Part shown: in pieces, positions 1 to 8,280 of the stretch
Position numbering within the stretch: the first letter of the stretch is position 1
Layout: every line of letters begins with the position of its first letter
Assembly: GCA_044346745.1 (NCBI GenBank)
Contig: JBIIYQ010000030.1
Location: forward strand, 1 to 28,993
Reading direction: 5' to 3'
From: UKL13-2 sp044346745
GTDB taxonomy: Bacteria; Pseudomonadota; Gammaproteobacteria; Burkholderiales; Usitatibacteraceae
DNA length: 28,993 nt
Made by a program: the position numbers and the translations under genes
Notes under the pieces: generated by a model
Told to the model about the DNA's origin: nothing
The model's database searches: none
The model's input: the letters and a program-made list of their open reading frames with translations, nothing else

Positions 1-135
1 CACGGTGCATTTCAGGCATTTTGGTCTGAAAACAACCGTGGATAAAGGGGTTGCCGTTTTGGTGATGTGGTTGCGACCAAGCCCCGGCGAGACCAACAGT
101 GAGCGCAAGATCGATAAATTGAAACCCGCACATAA
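1..135. other. Unassigned left edge
   Basis: No gene can be assigned here. One plus-strand frame is open from base 2 to a TGA at 149-151, overlapping the first 16 bases of the next gene. Its roughly 49-residue translation is not recognisable. It could be the tail of a gene cut by the window edge, for example an upstream signalling gene, or simply noncoding sequence. No convincing promoter or terminator was seen. Confidence 0.3.
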
Positions 136-552
136 ATGGAGCCCATCTTGATCTTGATTGTTGAGGACGACGAAAAGAGTCGGCGGTTAATGTCCGATGT
201 GTTGTCGCACCAGGGCTACCAAATCGCCGAGGCGGCGAATGCAGAGGATGGTTTGGAGATTGTGCGCCGCGACCACCCGGCGTTGGTGTTGATGGATATT
301 CACCTGCCGGGTATGTCTGGGCTCGATGCGTTACGTGAGATCCGGCGCGACGCGAGTCTTCGGGCAACGCGAGTGCTCGCGGTGACCGCCTCAGTGATGG
401 GCAATGATCGAAAGAAAATTCACGACGCTGGCTTCGATGGATTTGAGCCAAAACCGATCAACTTGCGCGCCTTCTTGCAAAAGGTCAGTGACCTCATCCC
501 TGTAATTCCGAATGTTGGAGGGCAGCCGCAGGTGCCACCCGCCCCGGCCTGA
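136..552 (+). CDS. Single-domain response regulator (CheY/DivK-like)
   Basis: This 138-residue protein is almost entirely one receiver domain. Visible landmarks are the acidic pocket E10-D11-D12 after strand 1 (LILIVEDDE), the phospho-acceptor D54 in LVLMDIHLPGMSG, the switch residue T84 (AVTAS) and the invariant K106 in EPKPIN. There is no output domain, only a short Pro-rich tail, so it should act by protein-protein contact like DivK or CheY after phosphorylation by a histidine kinase. No kinase gene is present in the window; one could lie just upstream. It is followed after 82 bases by a second receiver protein, suggesting one pathway. The ATG at 136 is used; a TTG four codons later is possible but would trim strand 1. 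Confidence 0.9.
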   Translation: MEPILILIVEDDEKSRRLMSDVLSHQGYQIAEAANAEDGLEIVRRDHPALVLMDIHLPGMSGLDALREIRRDASLRATRVLAVTASVMGNDRKKIHDAGFDGFEPKPINLRAFLQKVSDLIPVIPNVGGQPQVPPAPA

Positions 553-634
553 AGATCGGGGCATGCTCCAAACGTCTTCCGCCCGTGTAGATTGAATCGT
601 GCGAGCCGAGAAGGCCGCATAAAATAAGCTGTAT

Positions 635-1819
635 ATGGGCCACCTGAAAAATTCCCCTGATTCAAGTGCAACGCTGGTTGTTGGTGCGGCGACGGCGGGT
701 GAAGCCGATCAAGCCGGCAGTGTTCTGGTTGTTGATGACACCCCGGCCAATGCGCGGCTGATCAGTGATGTGCTTGGATTCCACGGTCACACCACGCACG
801 TCGCCGCGGGCGGCGAAGCCGCCCTTCGCTCATTGGCAAGCGAGGCCATCGATCTGATTGTGCTCGATGTGGTGATGCCGGGCATCGACGGGTTTGAGAC
901 CTGTCGTCGCATCCGCGCAGACGGTGCCTACGCGATGCTGCCCATTGTGATGGCAACCTCGCTGGATTCCAAAGTGGACAGGGTGAGGGGGCTTGAGGCC
1001 GGCGCAGACGATTTTCTTTCGAAGCCGATCAACCATCAGGAACTGCTCGCTCGGGTGCGTTCACTGATCCGGATCAAGCGCCTCTACGACACCGTCATCG
1101 CACAACGCACCGAACTCGCCGCGCTGGCACAATCTCTCGAATTGCGCGTTGCCGAAGAAGTGGAGAAAAGTGAACGCCTCTCGAGCCTAAAGCGATTTTT
1201 CTCTCCGCAACTGGTCGATCTGATTGTGGCCGGCGGCGCGGACAACCCGCTGACGTCGCATCGGCGCGAGATCACCGTGGTGTTTCTCGACCTGCGCGGG
1301 TTTACCGCCTTCGCCGATACCGGTGAGCCTGAAGTTGTCATGCAGGCGTTAAGTGAGTTCCACCAAGCGATGGGGCAATTGGTGATGCGGCACCAAGGCA
1401 CGCTGGAACGATTTACCGGCGATGGCATGATGGTGTTCTTCAACGATCCGGTGCCGGTCGCCGAGCCGACCAGACGTGCCGCGCAGATGGCAATCCAGAT
1501 GTGCGCAGCCGCTGAGGAGTTACGCCTGCGGTGGGCCAAGCGCGGGTTTGATCTCGGCTTGGGTATCGGCATCGCGCATGGCTTTGCCACAGTGGGCGCG
1601 ATTGGGTTTGACCATCGCATCGATTACGCCGCGATTGGCCCGGTGACAAATCTGGCGGCGCGGTTGTGCGCACATGCCTCGGCGGGCGAAATACTGATCT
1701 CGCAGCGCGCCTTCGGCGCAATTGAGGATTGGTTTAGCGCCGAGTCATTGGGCGAGATTGTGATGCGCGGCTTCTCCAAACCTGTCGGGACCGTCAGGTT
1801 GCTCGATATCAAGCGCTGA
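635..1819 (+). CDS. Response regulator with class III adenylate/guanylate cyclase domain
   Basis: This 394-residue protein has a short N-terminal lead and then a receiver domain at about 28-145: acidic D34-D35, phospho-acceptor D78 in IVLDVVMPG, T108, K130 in SKPIN. A helical linker at about 150-190 ends in the pre-cyclase motif SSLKRFFSPQLVDLIV, and a class III nucleotidyl cyclase domain occupies about 210-394. Metal-binding aspartates are D219 (FLDLRGFT) and D263 (FTGDGMMVFF). The transition-state pair is N339 and R343 in GPVTNLAARL. The purine-selecting lysine and Asp/Thr positions appear to hold R259 and A332, so the product (cAMP, cGMP or neither) cannot be predicted. Phosphorylation of D78 presumably controls the cyclase. 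The LuxR-type gene starts 16 bases downstream, so the two are probably cotranscribed. Confidence 0.9.
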   Translation: MGHLKNSPDSSATLVVGAATAGEADQAGSVLVVDDTPANARLISDVLGFHGHTTHVAAGGEAALRSLASEAIDLIVLDVVMPGIDGFETCRRIRADGAYAMLPIVMATSLDSKVDRVRGLEAGADDFLSKPINHQELLARVRSLIRIKRLYDTVIAQRTELAALAQSLELRVAEEVEKSERLSSLKRFFSPQLVDLIVAGGADNPLTSHRREITVVFLDLRGFTAFADTGEPEVVMQALSEFHQAMGQLVMRHQGTLERFTGDGMMVFFNDPVPVAEPTRRAAQMAIQMCAAAEELRLRWAKRGFDLGLGIGIAHGFATVGAIGFDHRIDYAAIGPVTNLAARLCAHASAGEILISQRAFGAIEDWFSAESLGEIVMRGFSKPVGTVRLLDIKR

Positions 1820-1835
1820 TTGTGAGGCGCGGACA

Positions 1836-2909
1836 ATGAAACAAACCAACCTACGCGCGCATATCCGGCATTTATGCTGCTTAGGGCTCCCGAGTGAGAC
1901 GCTGATGCCCCGCCTTTTGCCTTTGGTGCGTGAGCTCGTTCCGGCGGATTCGGCAGGTTTTTTTTGGGTGGACTCCAGCGGCCATATGCAGAACTTGGTC
2001 GCAGAGCGCATGCTGACCGCACCCAAAATGCGGCTCTACTTTGACCATTTTTATTCAGGTGGTAAATACGATTTCCGCAAGTCGTTTTTGGCGCGCGTCG
2101 CAACCGGCAAAACGGTAGCTGTATCGGAGACGGACGCGGCATTTCGCGAGAGTGCGTATTACAACGAGATACTTCAAGATCTCGATGCACACCATGTTCT
2201 GTATGGAATCGTGCGTGATCAAAGTGAGGCGCTTGGGCAGCTGAGCCTCTATCGGGGTAAAGCGGATGTGTCATTCAGTGAGCGTGATCAGGAGGCGTTG
2301 TCGTCGATCATGCATTACATCAACCACGCAATTGCTGCACCGTTGGTGGAGGCGGAGTCTGTCGCGGAGTATCTTGATTCGCAAGACGACGCGGTGTTGT
2401 TGGTTGATACGCTGGGGAACATTCAACACGCATCCGAACAAGGTAAACGTCTGGTCGTGCAAGCCGCCGGAGGGACGTTTGCGCCTGGCTTCGGCGGTAT
2501 CGACAACGTTGCCGTGCGTGGCGTAATGCTTGACGTCATTGGCCGATTGGTTCGTGGCGAGGTGCCACAAACTACGCTGCCGAGCCAGTGGGGGCGAATC
2601 CAGCTGCGCGCCTACTATCTGGGTGATCCGCCGCAGGATCGTGATGCCTCCGCAGTCCCGATCGCGGTCCGAATTACCCGCCAGGAGCCGATGATTTTGC
2701 GATTTGCCCGATCACTACAGGCGATTGATTTGCCGCCCCAGCAGCAAGAAGTGGCGATGTTGCTGGCTCGCGGCATGAGTAATCAAGAAATCGCCGCACA
2801 AATGAGTTTGAGCGTGAATACGGTGGCTTATCACATCAAACAGCTGTTTTCACGGCTCGAGGCGCACGGACGGGCCGAGTTGATCGAGCGCGTGATTTCG
2901 ACCGCGTAG
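1836..2909 (+). CDS. LuxR-family transcriptional regulator with GAF/PAS-like N-terminus
   Basis: The C-terminal 60 residues of this 357-residue protein form a LuxR/NarL helix-turn-helix. At about 299-350 are LPPQQQEVAMLLARGMSNQE, then IAAQMSLSVNTVAYHIKQLF, the usual scaffold and recognition helices. Residues 15-170 look like a GAF-type sensory fold (by general pattern only), and 180-285 could be a PAS-like domain (VLLVDTLGNIQHAS). There is no receiver domain, so it probably responds to a small ligand or a partner. It starts 16 bases after the cyclase gene behind a weak GAGG-like ribosome site. A run of eight T at 1958-1965 lies inside codons 41-44 and is a potential slippage site. DNA target and ligand are unknown. 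Confidence 0.85.
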   Translation: MKQTNLRAHIRHLCCLGLPSETLMPRLLPLVRELVPADSAGFFWVDSSGHMQNLVAERMLTAPKMRLYFDHFYSGGKYDFRKSFLARVATGKTVAVSETDAAFRESAYYNEILQDLDAHHVLYGIVRDQSEALGQLSLYRGKADVSFSERDQEALSSIMHYINHAIAAPLVEAESVAEYLDSQDDAVLLVDTLGNIQHASEQGKRLVVQAAGGTFAPGFGGIDNVAVRGVMLDVIGRLVRGEVPQTTLPSQWGRIQLRAYYLGDPPQDRDASAVPIAVRITRQEPMILRFARSLQAIDLPPQQQEVAMLLARGMSNQEIAAQMSLSVNTVAYHIKQLFSRLEAHGRAELIERVISTA

Positions 2910-2998
2910 TAAACAAACCCGTCGCAACTCTCCGGCGTGTAGACCTCACCTCCAGCTTTGTCCTAAGCATCGGTGACGACAGCGAAGCGCCTCCGTGG

Positions 2999-3004
2999 TA
3001 TACT
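2999..3004 (+). promoter_or_regulatory. Candidate -10 box for ndk
   Basis: TATACT, five of six matches to the sigma-70 -10 consensus, lies 72 bases before the ndk start in the gap after the LuxR-type gene. The best -35-like sequence (GTGACG/TGACGA near 2973-2979) is spaced too far, about 19-20 bases, so the promoter call is tentative. Confidence 0.35.
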
Positions 3005-3076
3005 TTCAAGTTGCGTGATGTGGTTTTTTTCTTCACAAAATCATCAACTTAAGTCTATTTCTTTACGGAGTTTCAA

Positions 3077-3502
3077 ATGGCGGTCGAACGTACAATTTCC
3101 ATTATCAAGCCTGACGCAGTCGCGAAAAACGTGATCGGTCAAATCTATTCGCGTTTTGAAGGCGCCGGATTGAAGATCGTCGCCGCGCGTATGACACAGC
3201 TCTCGCTGAAAACGGCCGAAGAGTTTTATGGCGTTCACCGTGAGCGTCCTTTTTTCAAAGACCTCGTGTCGTTCATGATCTCCGGCCCAGTGATGATTCA
3301 AGTGCTTGAGGGTGACAACGCGATTGTCAAGAATCGCGACCTGATGGGCGCAACCGATCCAAAGAAAGCTGCGGCCGGCACCATCCGTGCGGACTTCGCT
3401 GATTCGATCGATGCAAACGCTGTTCACGGCTCTGATGGTCCTGACACCGCAAAACACGAGATCGGCTTCTTTTTCCCCGGCATGGATGTGTTGTCCCGCT
3501 AA
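3077..3502 (+). CDS. ndk: Nucleoside diphosphate kinase
   Basis: Nucleoside diphosphate kinase transfers the gamma-phosphate of ATP to NDPs and dNDPs through a phosphohistidine and balances cytosolic NTP pools. The 141-residue length is the family norm. The N-terminus ERTISIIKPDAV includes K11, and the active-site histidine is H117 in NAVHGSDG, followed by the conserved ending KHEIGFFFPG. The ATG at 3077 has an ACGGAG ribosome site about 6 bases upstream. The gene opens the ndk-rlmN-pilW-rodZ-ispG run typical of betaproteobacteria. The rlmN start follows 22 bases after the stop, so the two are likely cotranscribed. Confidence 0.98.
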   Translation: MAVERTISIIKPDAVAKNVIGQIYSRFEGAGLKIVAARMTQLSLKTAEEFYGVHRERPFFKDLVSFMISGPVMIQVLEGDNAIVKNRDLMGATDPKKAAAGTIRADFADSIDANAVHGSDGPDTAKHEIGFFFPGMDVLSR

Positions 3503-3524
3503 GGTGGCACAGACCTGTTGATTT

Positions 3525-4679
3525 ATGGCTGTCCCCCAATCCGCCATCGGCGATAAGCCCAATCTCCTTGGCATGACATTGCCGGAGATGACGGTTTTTT
3601 TCGCCGAAATGGGGGAGAAGCCATTCCGGGCTAAACAGGTATTTCGTTGGATTCATAACGGTGGTGTCGATAACTTCGACGCGATGACGGATCTTGCCAA
3701 GTCGCTGCGAGAAAAATTACCGCAGGTTGCGGTGATTCAAGCGCCGACGTTGATGACAGAGCAGGCATCCAAAGACGGTACCCGCAAGTGGTTGCTGGAT
3801 GTGGGTACGGGTAACGGCATTGAAGTGGTGTTTATCCCAGAGGCGGACCGCGGCACGCTCTGTGTATCGTCGCAAGTCGGTTGTGCGCTGGATTGCACGT
3901 TTTGCTCGACCGGCAAACAGGGCTTTAACCGCAACCTCACGACGGCGGACATCATCGGCCAGTTGTGGTGGGCGAACAAAGCGATGGGCCGCGACCCTAA
4001 GGGCGAACGCATCGTCTCGAATGTGGTCATGATGGGTATGGGCGAACCGCTCGCCAATTTTGACAACGTCACCAACGCGATGGACATCATGCTCGACGAC
4101 CATGCCTACGGGCTGTCGCGTCGTCGTGTCACACTTTCGACTTCTGGCGTGGTGCCGAATTTGAAACGTCTGAAAGAGCGCTGCCCGGTGGCGTTGGCGG
4201 TATCGCTGCACGCACCGAACGATGCGCTGCGTGACGTGCTGGTACCGATCAACCAAAAGTATCCACTCGCGGAATTGCTCGCCACCATCAAAGATTATTT
4301 GCAAGCAGCACCGCGTGATTTTGTAACCTTTGAATATGTGATGCTCGACGGCGTGAATGACTCCGTGCAGCATGCCTACGAATTGGTGAAACTCGTGGTG
4401 GGCATTGAATGCAAATTCAACTTAATTCCTTGGAATCCCTTCCCGGACGCGCCATATGCGCGCTCGAGCAACAATGCGATTCATCGTTTTCGCAATATTT
4501 TGCAGGGGGCTGGGTTGATTGTCACAGTGCGGAAAACAAGGGGTGATGATATTGATGCCGCCTGTGGCCAACTCGCCGGTCGGGTGGTCGACAAATCACA
4601 GCGAACGCAGCAAAATAAGCTTGGCAGCATTCACCCACCCCGCACCATCCCCATCGTGAACGCGGGTTTGACTGTTTAA
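3525..4679 (+). CDS. rlmN: Dual-specificity 23S rRNA/tRNA adenine-C2 methyltransferase RlmN
   Basis: RlmN is a radical-SAM enzyme that methylates C2 of A2503 in 23S rRNA and A37 of some tRNAs. The 384-residue protein carries the radical-SAM cluster motif C120-x3-C124-x2-C127 (GCALDCTFCSTGKQGF), which is diagnostic for RlmN/Cfr. C113 in TLCVSSQVGC corresponds to a conserved cysteine nearby. The methyl-carrying cysteine is C347 near the C-terminus in GDDIDAACGQL (C355 in E. coli). The motif MGMGEPLANFDN is also present. The catalytic cysteines are intact, so it should be active. The ATG at 3525 has only a distant AAGG-type ribosome site and may be coupled to ndk. pilW follows after 30 bases. 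Confidence 0.98.
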   Translation: MAVPQSAIGDKPNLLGMTLPEMTVFFAEMGEKPFRAKQVFRWIHNGGVDNFDAMTDLAKSLREKLPQVAVIQAPTLMTEQASKDGTRKWLLDVGTGNGIEVVFIPEADRGTLCVSSQVGCALDCTFCSTGKQGFNRNLTTADIIGQLWWANKAMGRDPKGERIVSNVVMMGMGEPLANFDNVTNAMDIMLDDHAYGLSRRRVTLSTSGVVPNLKRLKERCPVALAVSLHAPNDALRDVLVPINQKYPLAELLATIKDYLQAAPRDFVTFEYVMLDGVNDSVQHAYELVKLVVGIECKFNLIPWNPFPDAPYARSSNNAIHRFRNILQGAGLIVTVRKTRGDDIDAACGQLAGRVVDKSQRTQQNKLGSIHPPRTIPIVNAGLTV

Positions 4680-4709
4680 CGTTGGATTGATCGCTCAAGG
4701 CGGCACCTT

Positions 4710-5495
4710 ATGAATCGTTCTGGATCCGTGCTGGTCTTTATCCTATGGTTGGTATTGCAGGCGGCATGCAGTACCACAACGACGACCGAACAAAAACAGG
4801 CAGACATGGCCGGCAAAACTGATGCTCTTCAGCGCGCGGAAATCCATACCGAGCGTGCCGCCGAATACTACCGTCTGGGGTTGATGTCGGTCGCATTGGA
4901 GGCGGCCAAGCAGTCGATCGCCGCACAATCGAGCTACGCCCCGGCCCACAACATGCTGGCCTTGATCTCTATGGAACTAGGTGAGGACAGTAAAGCGCAG
5001 GCTTCGTTTGAACAAGCCATCCGTCTGGCACCGAATGACTCTCTCACACTCAACAACTACGGCTGGTTCATCTGCCAGCGGCAAAACGCGCAACGTTCGT
5101 TGCCATACTTCGAGCAGGCAATCCGCAATCCGTTGTACCCCACCCCGCACCTCGCGTTGTACAATGCTGGTGTGTGCGCACGCAAGGCCGGCGACGTGAA
5201 GGCCGCTGAGGTCAATTTACGCGCTTCGTTGCAGCGTGCGCCAGAATTTGCTGCCGCACTTTATGAGCTCGCTAATTTGTCCTTTGCACAGGGCCGCACC
5301 ATAGAGGCCGACGTGATTTTCTCGCGCTACACGAAGTCAGTGCGCGATCCAGATGCCAATGCGTTGTTACTCGGTGTGCGGATCTCCCGCGCCACTGGTG
5401 ACCGCAACGCCGAAGCGGGTTACCTCTCGCAGCTACGTCGCCGTTTCCCTGATTCAGTCCAGACACGCGACGCTATCTCGGGGCTGCCGCAATAA
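4710..5495 (+). CDS. pilW: Type IV pilus biogenesis/stability lipoprotein PilW (PilF family)
   Basis: This 261-residue TPR protein has an N-terminal signal sequence ending in LQAAC, with the probable lipidated cysteine at C20. The lipobox is imperfect (Gln at -3, Leu at -4). TPR repeats fill about 45-240, for example SYAPAHNMLALISMELGEDS and AQASFEQAIRLAPNDSLTLN. Family members are outer-membrane pilotins that help assemble the PilQ secretin of type IV pili. Its place between rlmN and rodZ is the standard context for pilW/pilF in proteobacteria and supports the name. The ribosome site AAGGCGG lies about 8 bases before the ATG. Its stop codon directly abuts the rodZ start, implying translational coupling. 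Confidence 0.92.
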   Translation: MNRSGSVLVFILWLVLQAACSTTTTTEQKQADMAGKTDALQRAEIHTERAAEYYRLGLMSVALEAAKQSIAAQSSYAPAHNMLALISMELGEDSKAQASFEQAIRLAPNDSLTLNNYGWFICQRQNAQRSLPYFEQAIRNPLYPTPHLALYNAGVCARKAGDVKAAEVNLRASLQRAPEFAAALYELANLSFAQGRTIEADVIFSRYTKSVRDPDANALLLGVRISRATGDRNAEAGYLSQLRRRFPDSVQTRDAISGLPQ

Positions 5496-6608
5496 ATGAT
5501 GCAAAGTGACCTCAACTCGACCAAACAAGCTGCGCCGCGCGACCAAGCTGTCGGCGGGTTTGTCTTGACCAACCCGGAAGCAGAGCTGAACGACCCGCAA
5601 TCCGTTGGTGAGTTACTGGGTGCGGGTCGCGTGCTCGCGGGACTTTCCGTTGCCGATGTGGCCAATCGCTTGCGAATGAGTGTCAAACAAATTGATGCCC
5701 TCGAGCGTGGCGACTACTCGGTGATTCCATCCGGCACATTCTTGCGCGGCTTTGTGCGCAACTATGCGAAGGCGGTGGGCGTTGATGTCGAGACTGCTTT
5801 ACGGGTACTGGAACGCACGCATACTAATGCACATGCCGTGGCGGCGACGCCTGTTTTGGTGCCATCTACGCTTGCGGCACCGGTCGCGTTTCAGGCCAGT
5901 GGTGAGGCCCTTGCGACGCCGAAATCGAGAGCAGTGATTGCTGTGCTGCTGATCGCGTGCCTCGCTGCCGTGGTTTGGTACTGGTGGCAGTTTGTCAGGC
6001 CGCATCTCGCCGACGGTGGAAGGCCAGTGGAAAAAGAGGTGGTGGTCCAGCCGACGCTGCCGCCCGCTACGGCGGCCGCTGGTAGTTCAGTCGATTTGAA
6101 TGCCGGACAAGACCCGACTCCGGTTGTGGGTGCGACAGTGGCCAGTGTGAGGAGTCGCAACGTAACGAATGCTGGCCGAGATACCAATACGGTTCCCGTC
6201 GAAGCGACCGGGACAACACCAGTACCACCATCCCTAAATTCAACCCCCGTGCAACCGCTGGCAGCACCAGGTATGGCCGCCCTGAGCCCGACGCAATTGA
6301 ATTTAGAAAAGTCTCCAGTGCCGCCAGCGGCGGCGAACGAGAAAGACGCAAAGAAGAAACGGGCTGGCGAGACCGGTGTAATCGGCTTTACGTTCTCCGC
6401 TGAGTCTTGGGTGGAAGTCGTTGACGGTGGCGGTCGCATTGTTATCTCACGCCGGTATGCGGCGGGTGAAGCTGATGAAGTGGCCGGGCGTGGCCCGTTT
6501 TCCATTGTTGTTGGCAACGCACAGGCCACGCGCATGGCCTATAACGGTCGAGAGTTCGATTTGGCACCCCATACTAAGTCGACAGTCGCGCGGCTGACGG
6601 TGAAGTAA
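5496..6608 (+). CDS. rodZ: Cytoskeleton protein RodZ (HTH plus DUF4115)
   Basis: RodZ anchors the actin-like MreB to the inner membrane and is needed for rod shape. The 370-residue protein has the expected order. A cytoplasmic Xre-type helix-turn-helix spans about 37-105 (VGELLGAGRVLAGLSVADVA then RGDYSVIPSGTFLRGFVRNY). One membrane segment lies at about 145-165 (AVIAVLLIACLAAVVWYWW). A long Pro/Thr/Ala-rich periplasmic linker follows, and a C-terminal DUF4115 domain occupies about 295-368 (FTFSAESWVEVVDGGGRIVI). The start codon immediately follows the pilW TAA; a second ATG comes next. The HTH here binds protein rather than DNA in characterised RodZ. Confidence 0.95.
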   Translation: MMQSDLNSTKQAAPRDQAVGGFVLTNPEAELNDPQSVGELLGAGRVLAGLSVADVANRLRMSVKQIDALERGDYSVIPSGTFLRGFVRNYAKAVGVDVETALRVLERTHTNAHAVAATPVLVPSTLAAPVAFQASGEALATPKSRAVIAVLLIACLAAVVWYWWQFVRPHLADGGRPVEKEVVVQPTLPPATAAAGSSVDLNAGQDPTPVVGATVASVRSRNVTNAGRDTNTVPVEATGTTPVPPSLNSTPVQPLAAPGMAALSPTQLNLEKSPVPPAAANEKDAKKKRAGETGVIGFTFSAESWVEVVDGGGRIVISRRYAAGEADEVAGRGPFSIVVGNAQATRMAYNGREFDLAPHTKSTVARLTVK

Positions 6609-6655
6609 CCGCTGTCTGATATTGTAATGTTGATCCACTGCTAGGCTTTAATCGT

Positions 6656-7933
6656 ATGTTTAATCAGATTGCGCGCCGCAAATCCCGTCAGGTCAAGGTT
6701 GGGCACGTCTTGGTTGGGGGTGACGCACCCATCATGGTGCAGTCGATGACCAATACCGATACCGAGGATGTGGTGGCCACTGTCGCGCAAGTCGCGGCGC
6801 TGGCACGAGCCGGGTCGGAGGTGGTGCGGATTACTGTCAACACCATGGAAGCCGCCCGTGCGGTGCCACAGATTCGGGCGCAGTTGGATCAGATAGGGGC
6901 GAATGTTCCGCTGGTGGGCGACTTCCATTTCAACGGCCATAAGTTGTTGACCGAGGTTCCGGCCTGTGCCGAAGCGCTGGCGAAGTTGCGTATCAATCCA
7001 GGTAATGTTGGACATGGTGCAAAACGTGATGATCAATTCGCCGCGATGATCCAAACCGCAATCAAGTACAGCAAACCCGTTCGTATTGGTGTGAACTGGG
7101 GATCGCTAGACCCTGAACTTATCGGCCGAATGATGGACGAGAACGGCAAGTTGCGGGTACCCAAAGAGTCGGATGAGGTGATGCGCGAAGCGCTGATTTT
7201 CTCCGCGCTGGATAGTGCTGCAAAAGCGGAAGAGCTGGGTCTTGGTGGAGACATGATTTGTTTGTCGTGCAAGGTGAGTTCGGTACAGGATTTGATTGCG
7301 GTGTATCGCGATCTCGCCAAACGCTGCGACTATCCGCTGCATCTGGGCCTAACCGAGGCTGGTATGGGGTCGAAAGGCATCGTGGCATCGACCGCAGCAT
7401 TGTCGGTGCTGCTGCAAGAAGGGATTGGTGACACGATTCGTATTTCGCTCACGCCAGAGCCCGGCGGTGATCGCACCAAAGAGGTAATCGTCGCACAGGA
7501 GATTCTGCAAACCATGGGGCTTCGCTCGTTTACGCCGATGGTTGCGGCGTGCCCCGGTTGCGGGCGTACCACCAGTACGTATTTCCAAGAGCTGGCGGAG
7601 AGTATTCAGTCATACCTGCGTAACCAAATGCCGGTTTGGAAAACGAAGTATCCCGGTGTGGAAGACATGCACGTTGCGGTAATGGGCTGTGTGGTCAATG
7701 GTCCGGGCGAATCGAAACTTGCCAACATCGGTATCTCGTTGCCGGGTTCGGGTGAGCGCCCGGTCGCACCGGTGTACATCGATGGTGAAAAAGCGGTCAC
7801 GCTCAAGGGTGACCACATTGCCGAAGAGTTTCAAGCGTTGGTCGATAACTACGTTGCGACCACCTACGCACCGGGTGCGGCACTCAAGTCACAGCAGCGC
7901 CGCAAAGAAATCCCGATCAAACAGGTTGCTTGA
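6656..7933 (+). CDS. ispG: (E)-4-hydroxy-3-methylbut-2-enyl-diphosphate synthase
   Basis: IspG (GcpE) performs the reductive ring opening of MEcPP to HMBPP in the MEP isoprenoid pathway, using a [4Fe-4S] cluster. At 425 residues it matches the longer betaproteobacterial form (E. coli has 372), the extra length lying in the middle of the protein. The cluster cysteines are C299 and C302 (AACPGCGRTTS) and C345 (MGCVVNGPGE), and the fourth cluster ligand is E352. The N-terminal TIM-barrel motif VQSMTNTDTED is clear. A 47-base gap separates it from rodZ, with only a weak ribosome site. In many relatives hisS follows directly; here a small lipoprotein gene and a minus-strand protease gene intervene. 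Confidence 0.97.
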   Translation: MFNQIARRKSRQVKVGHVLVGGDAPIMVQSMTNTDTEDVVATVAQVAALARAGSEVVRITVNTMEAARAVPQIRAQLDQIGANVPLVGDFHFNGHKLLTEVPACAEALAKLRINPGNVGHGAKRDDQFAAMIQTAIKYSKPVRIGVNWGSLDPELIGRMMDENGKLRVPKESDEVMREALIFSALDSAAKAEELGLGGDMICLSCKVSSVQDLIAVYRDLAKRCDYPLHLGLTEAGMGSKGIVASTAALSVLLQEGIGDTIRISLTPEPGGDRTKEVIVAQEILQTMGLRSFTPMVAACPGCGRTTSTYFQELAESIQSYLRNQMPVWKTKYPGVEDMHVAVMGCVVNGPGESKLANIGISLPGSGERPVAPVYIDGEKAVTLKGDHIAEEFQALVDNYVATTYAPGAALKSQQRRKEIPIKQVA

Positions 7934-7956
7934 GGTTCTGCCAGCATCTTTCCAGT

Positions 7957-7977
7957 GCCACCATGAGTTTTGGTGGC
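7957..7977 (+). other. Hairpin between ispG and small lipoprotein gene
   Basis: GCCACC (7957-7962) and GGTGGC (7972-7977) form a 6-bp stem with a 9-base loop, 23 bases after the ispG stop. No T-tract follows, so it is more likely an mRNA structure than a full terminator. Its downstream edge lies 24 bases before the lipoprotein start codon. Confidence 0.35.
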
Positions 7978-8001
7978 GCGCCATTTATTGAGGAGACCAA
8001 C

Positions 8002-8244
8002 ATGTATCGACTTTCACTTACTTCCCTAGTGATTGCGGCTGCCGCACTGGCAGGCTGCGCATCGACTGAGGCTGTCACGACCAAGGGCGCGGCTACCGCT
8101 ACTGCAAAAGAAAGCGGCGAGATGGTCACCGGCAGCCGGATCGCGCGCACGTCCACGGATAGACTGATCAAATCGACGGTGCAAGACAAGGCTGATGAAC
8201 CGGTTCGCTCGATGGGTAATGTGGTCGGGGTAAAAGGCAACTGA
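8002..8244 (+). CDS. Small lipoprotein of unknown function
   Basis: I do not recognise the family. The 80-residue product begins with a classical lipoprotein signal (MYRLSLTSLVIAAAALAGC), with the lipidated cysteine at C19 in the lipobox LAGC. It should be anchored to a membrane facing the periplasm. The mature part is about 60 polar residues containing TGSRIARTSTDRLIKS and ends near VVGVKGN. No enzymatic motif is visible. The ATG at 8002 is preferred because a GAGGAG ribosome site sits about 6 bases upstream and the signal peptide starts exactly there. An upstream in-frame ATG at 7930 overlaps ispG and would bury the signal. It may be cotranscribed with ispG. Confidence 0.75.
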   Translation: MYRLSLTSLVIAAAALAGCASTEAVTTKGAATATAKESGEMVTGSRIARTSTDRLIKSTVQDKADEPVRSMGNVVGVKGN

Positions 8245-8280
8245 CTCAGTCGGGTTAGCTAGGAATAATTACCCTATACA

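Noticed and set aside
2..151. Open frame at the left edge
   Set aside because: About 49 residues with no recognisable pattern and an overlap with a clear gene; insufficient to call a CDS.
3717..4373. Long minus-strand frame opposite rlmN
   Set aside because: Shadow of rlmN in the complementary strand with no start signal or family pattern; similar shadows oppose hflKC, rnr and purA.
7930..8001. Longer start for the small lipoprotein
   Set aside because: It overlaps ispG and would put the signal peptide inside the protein; the start at 8002 has a strong ribosome site.
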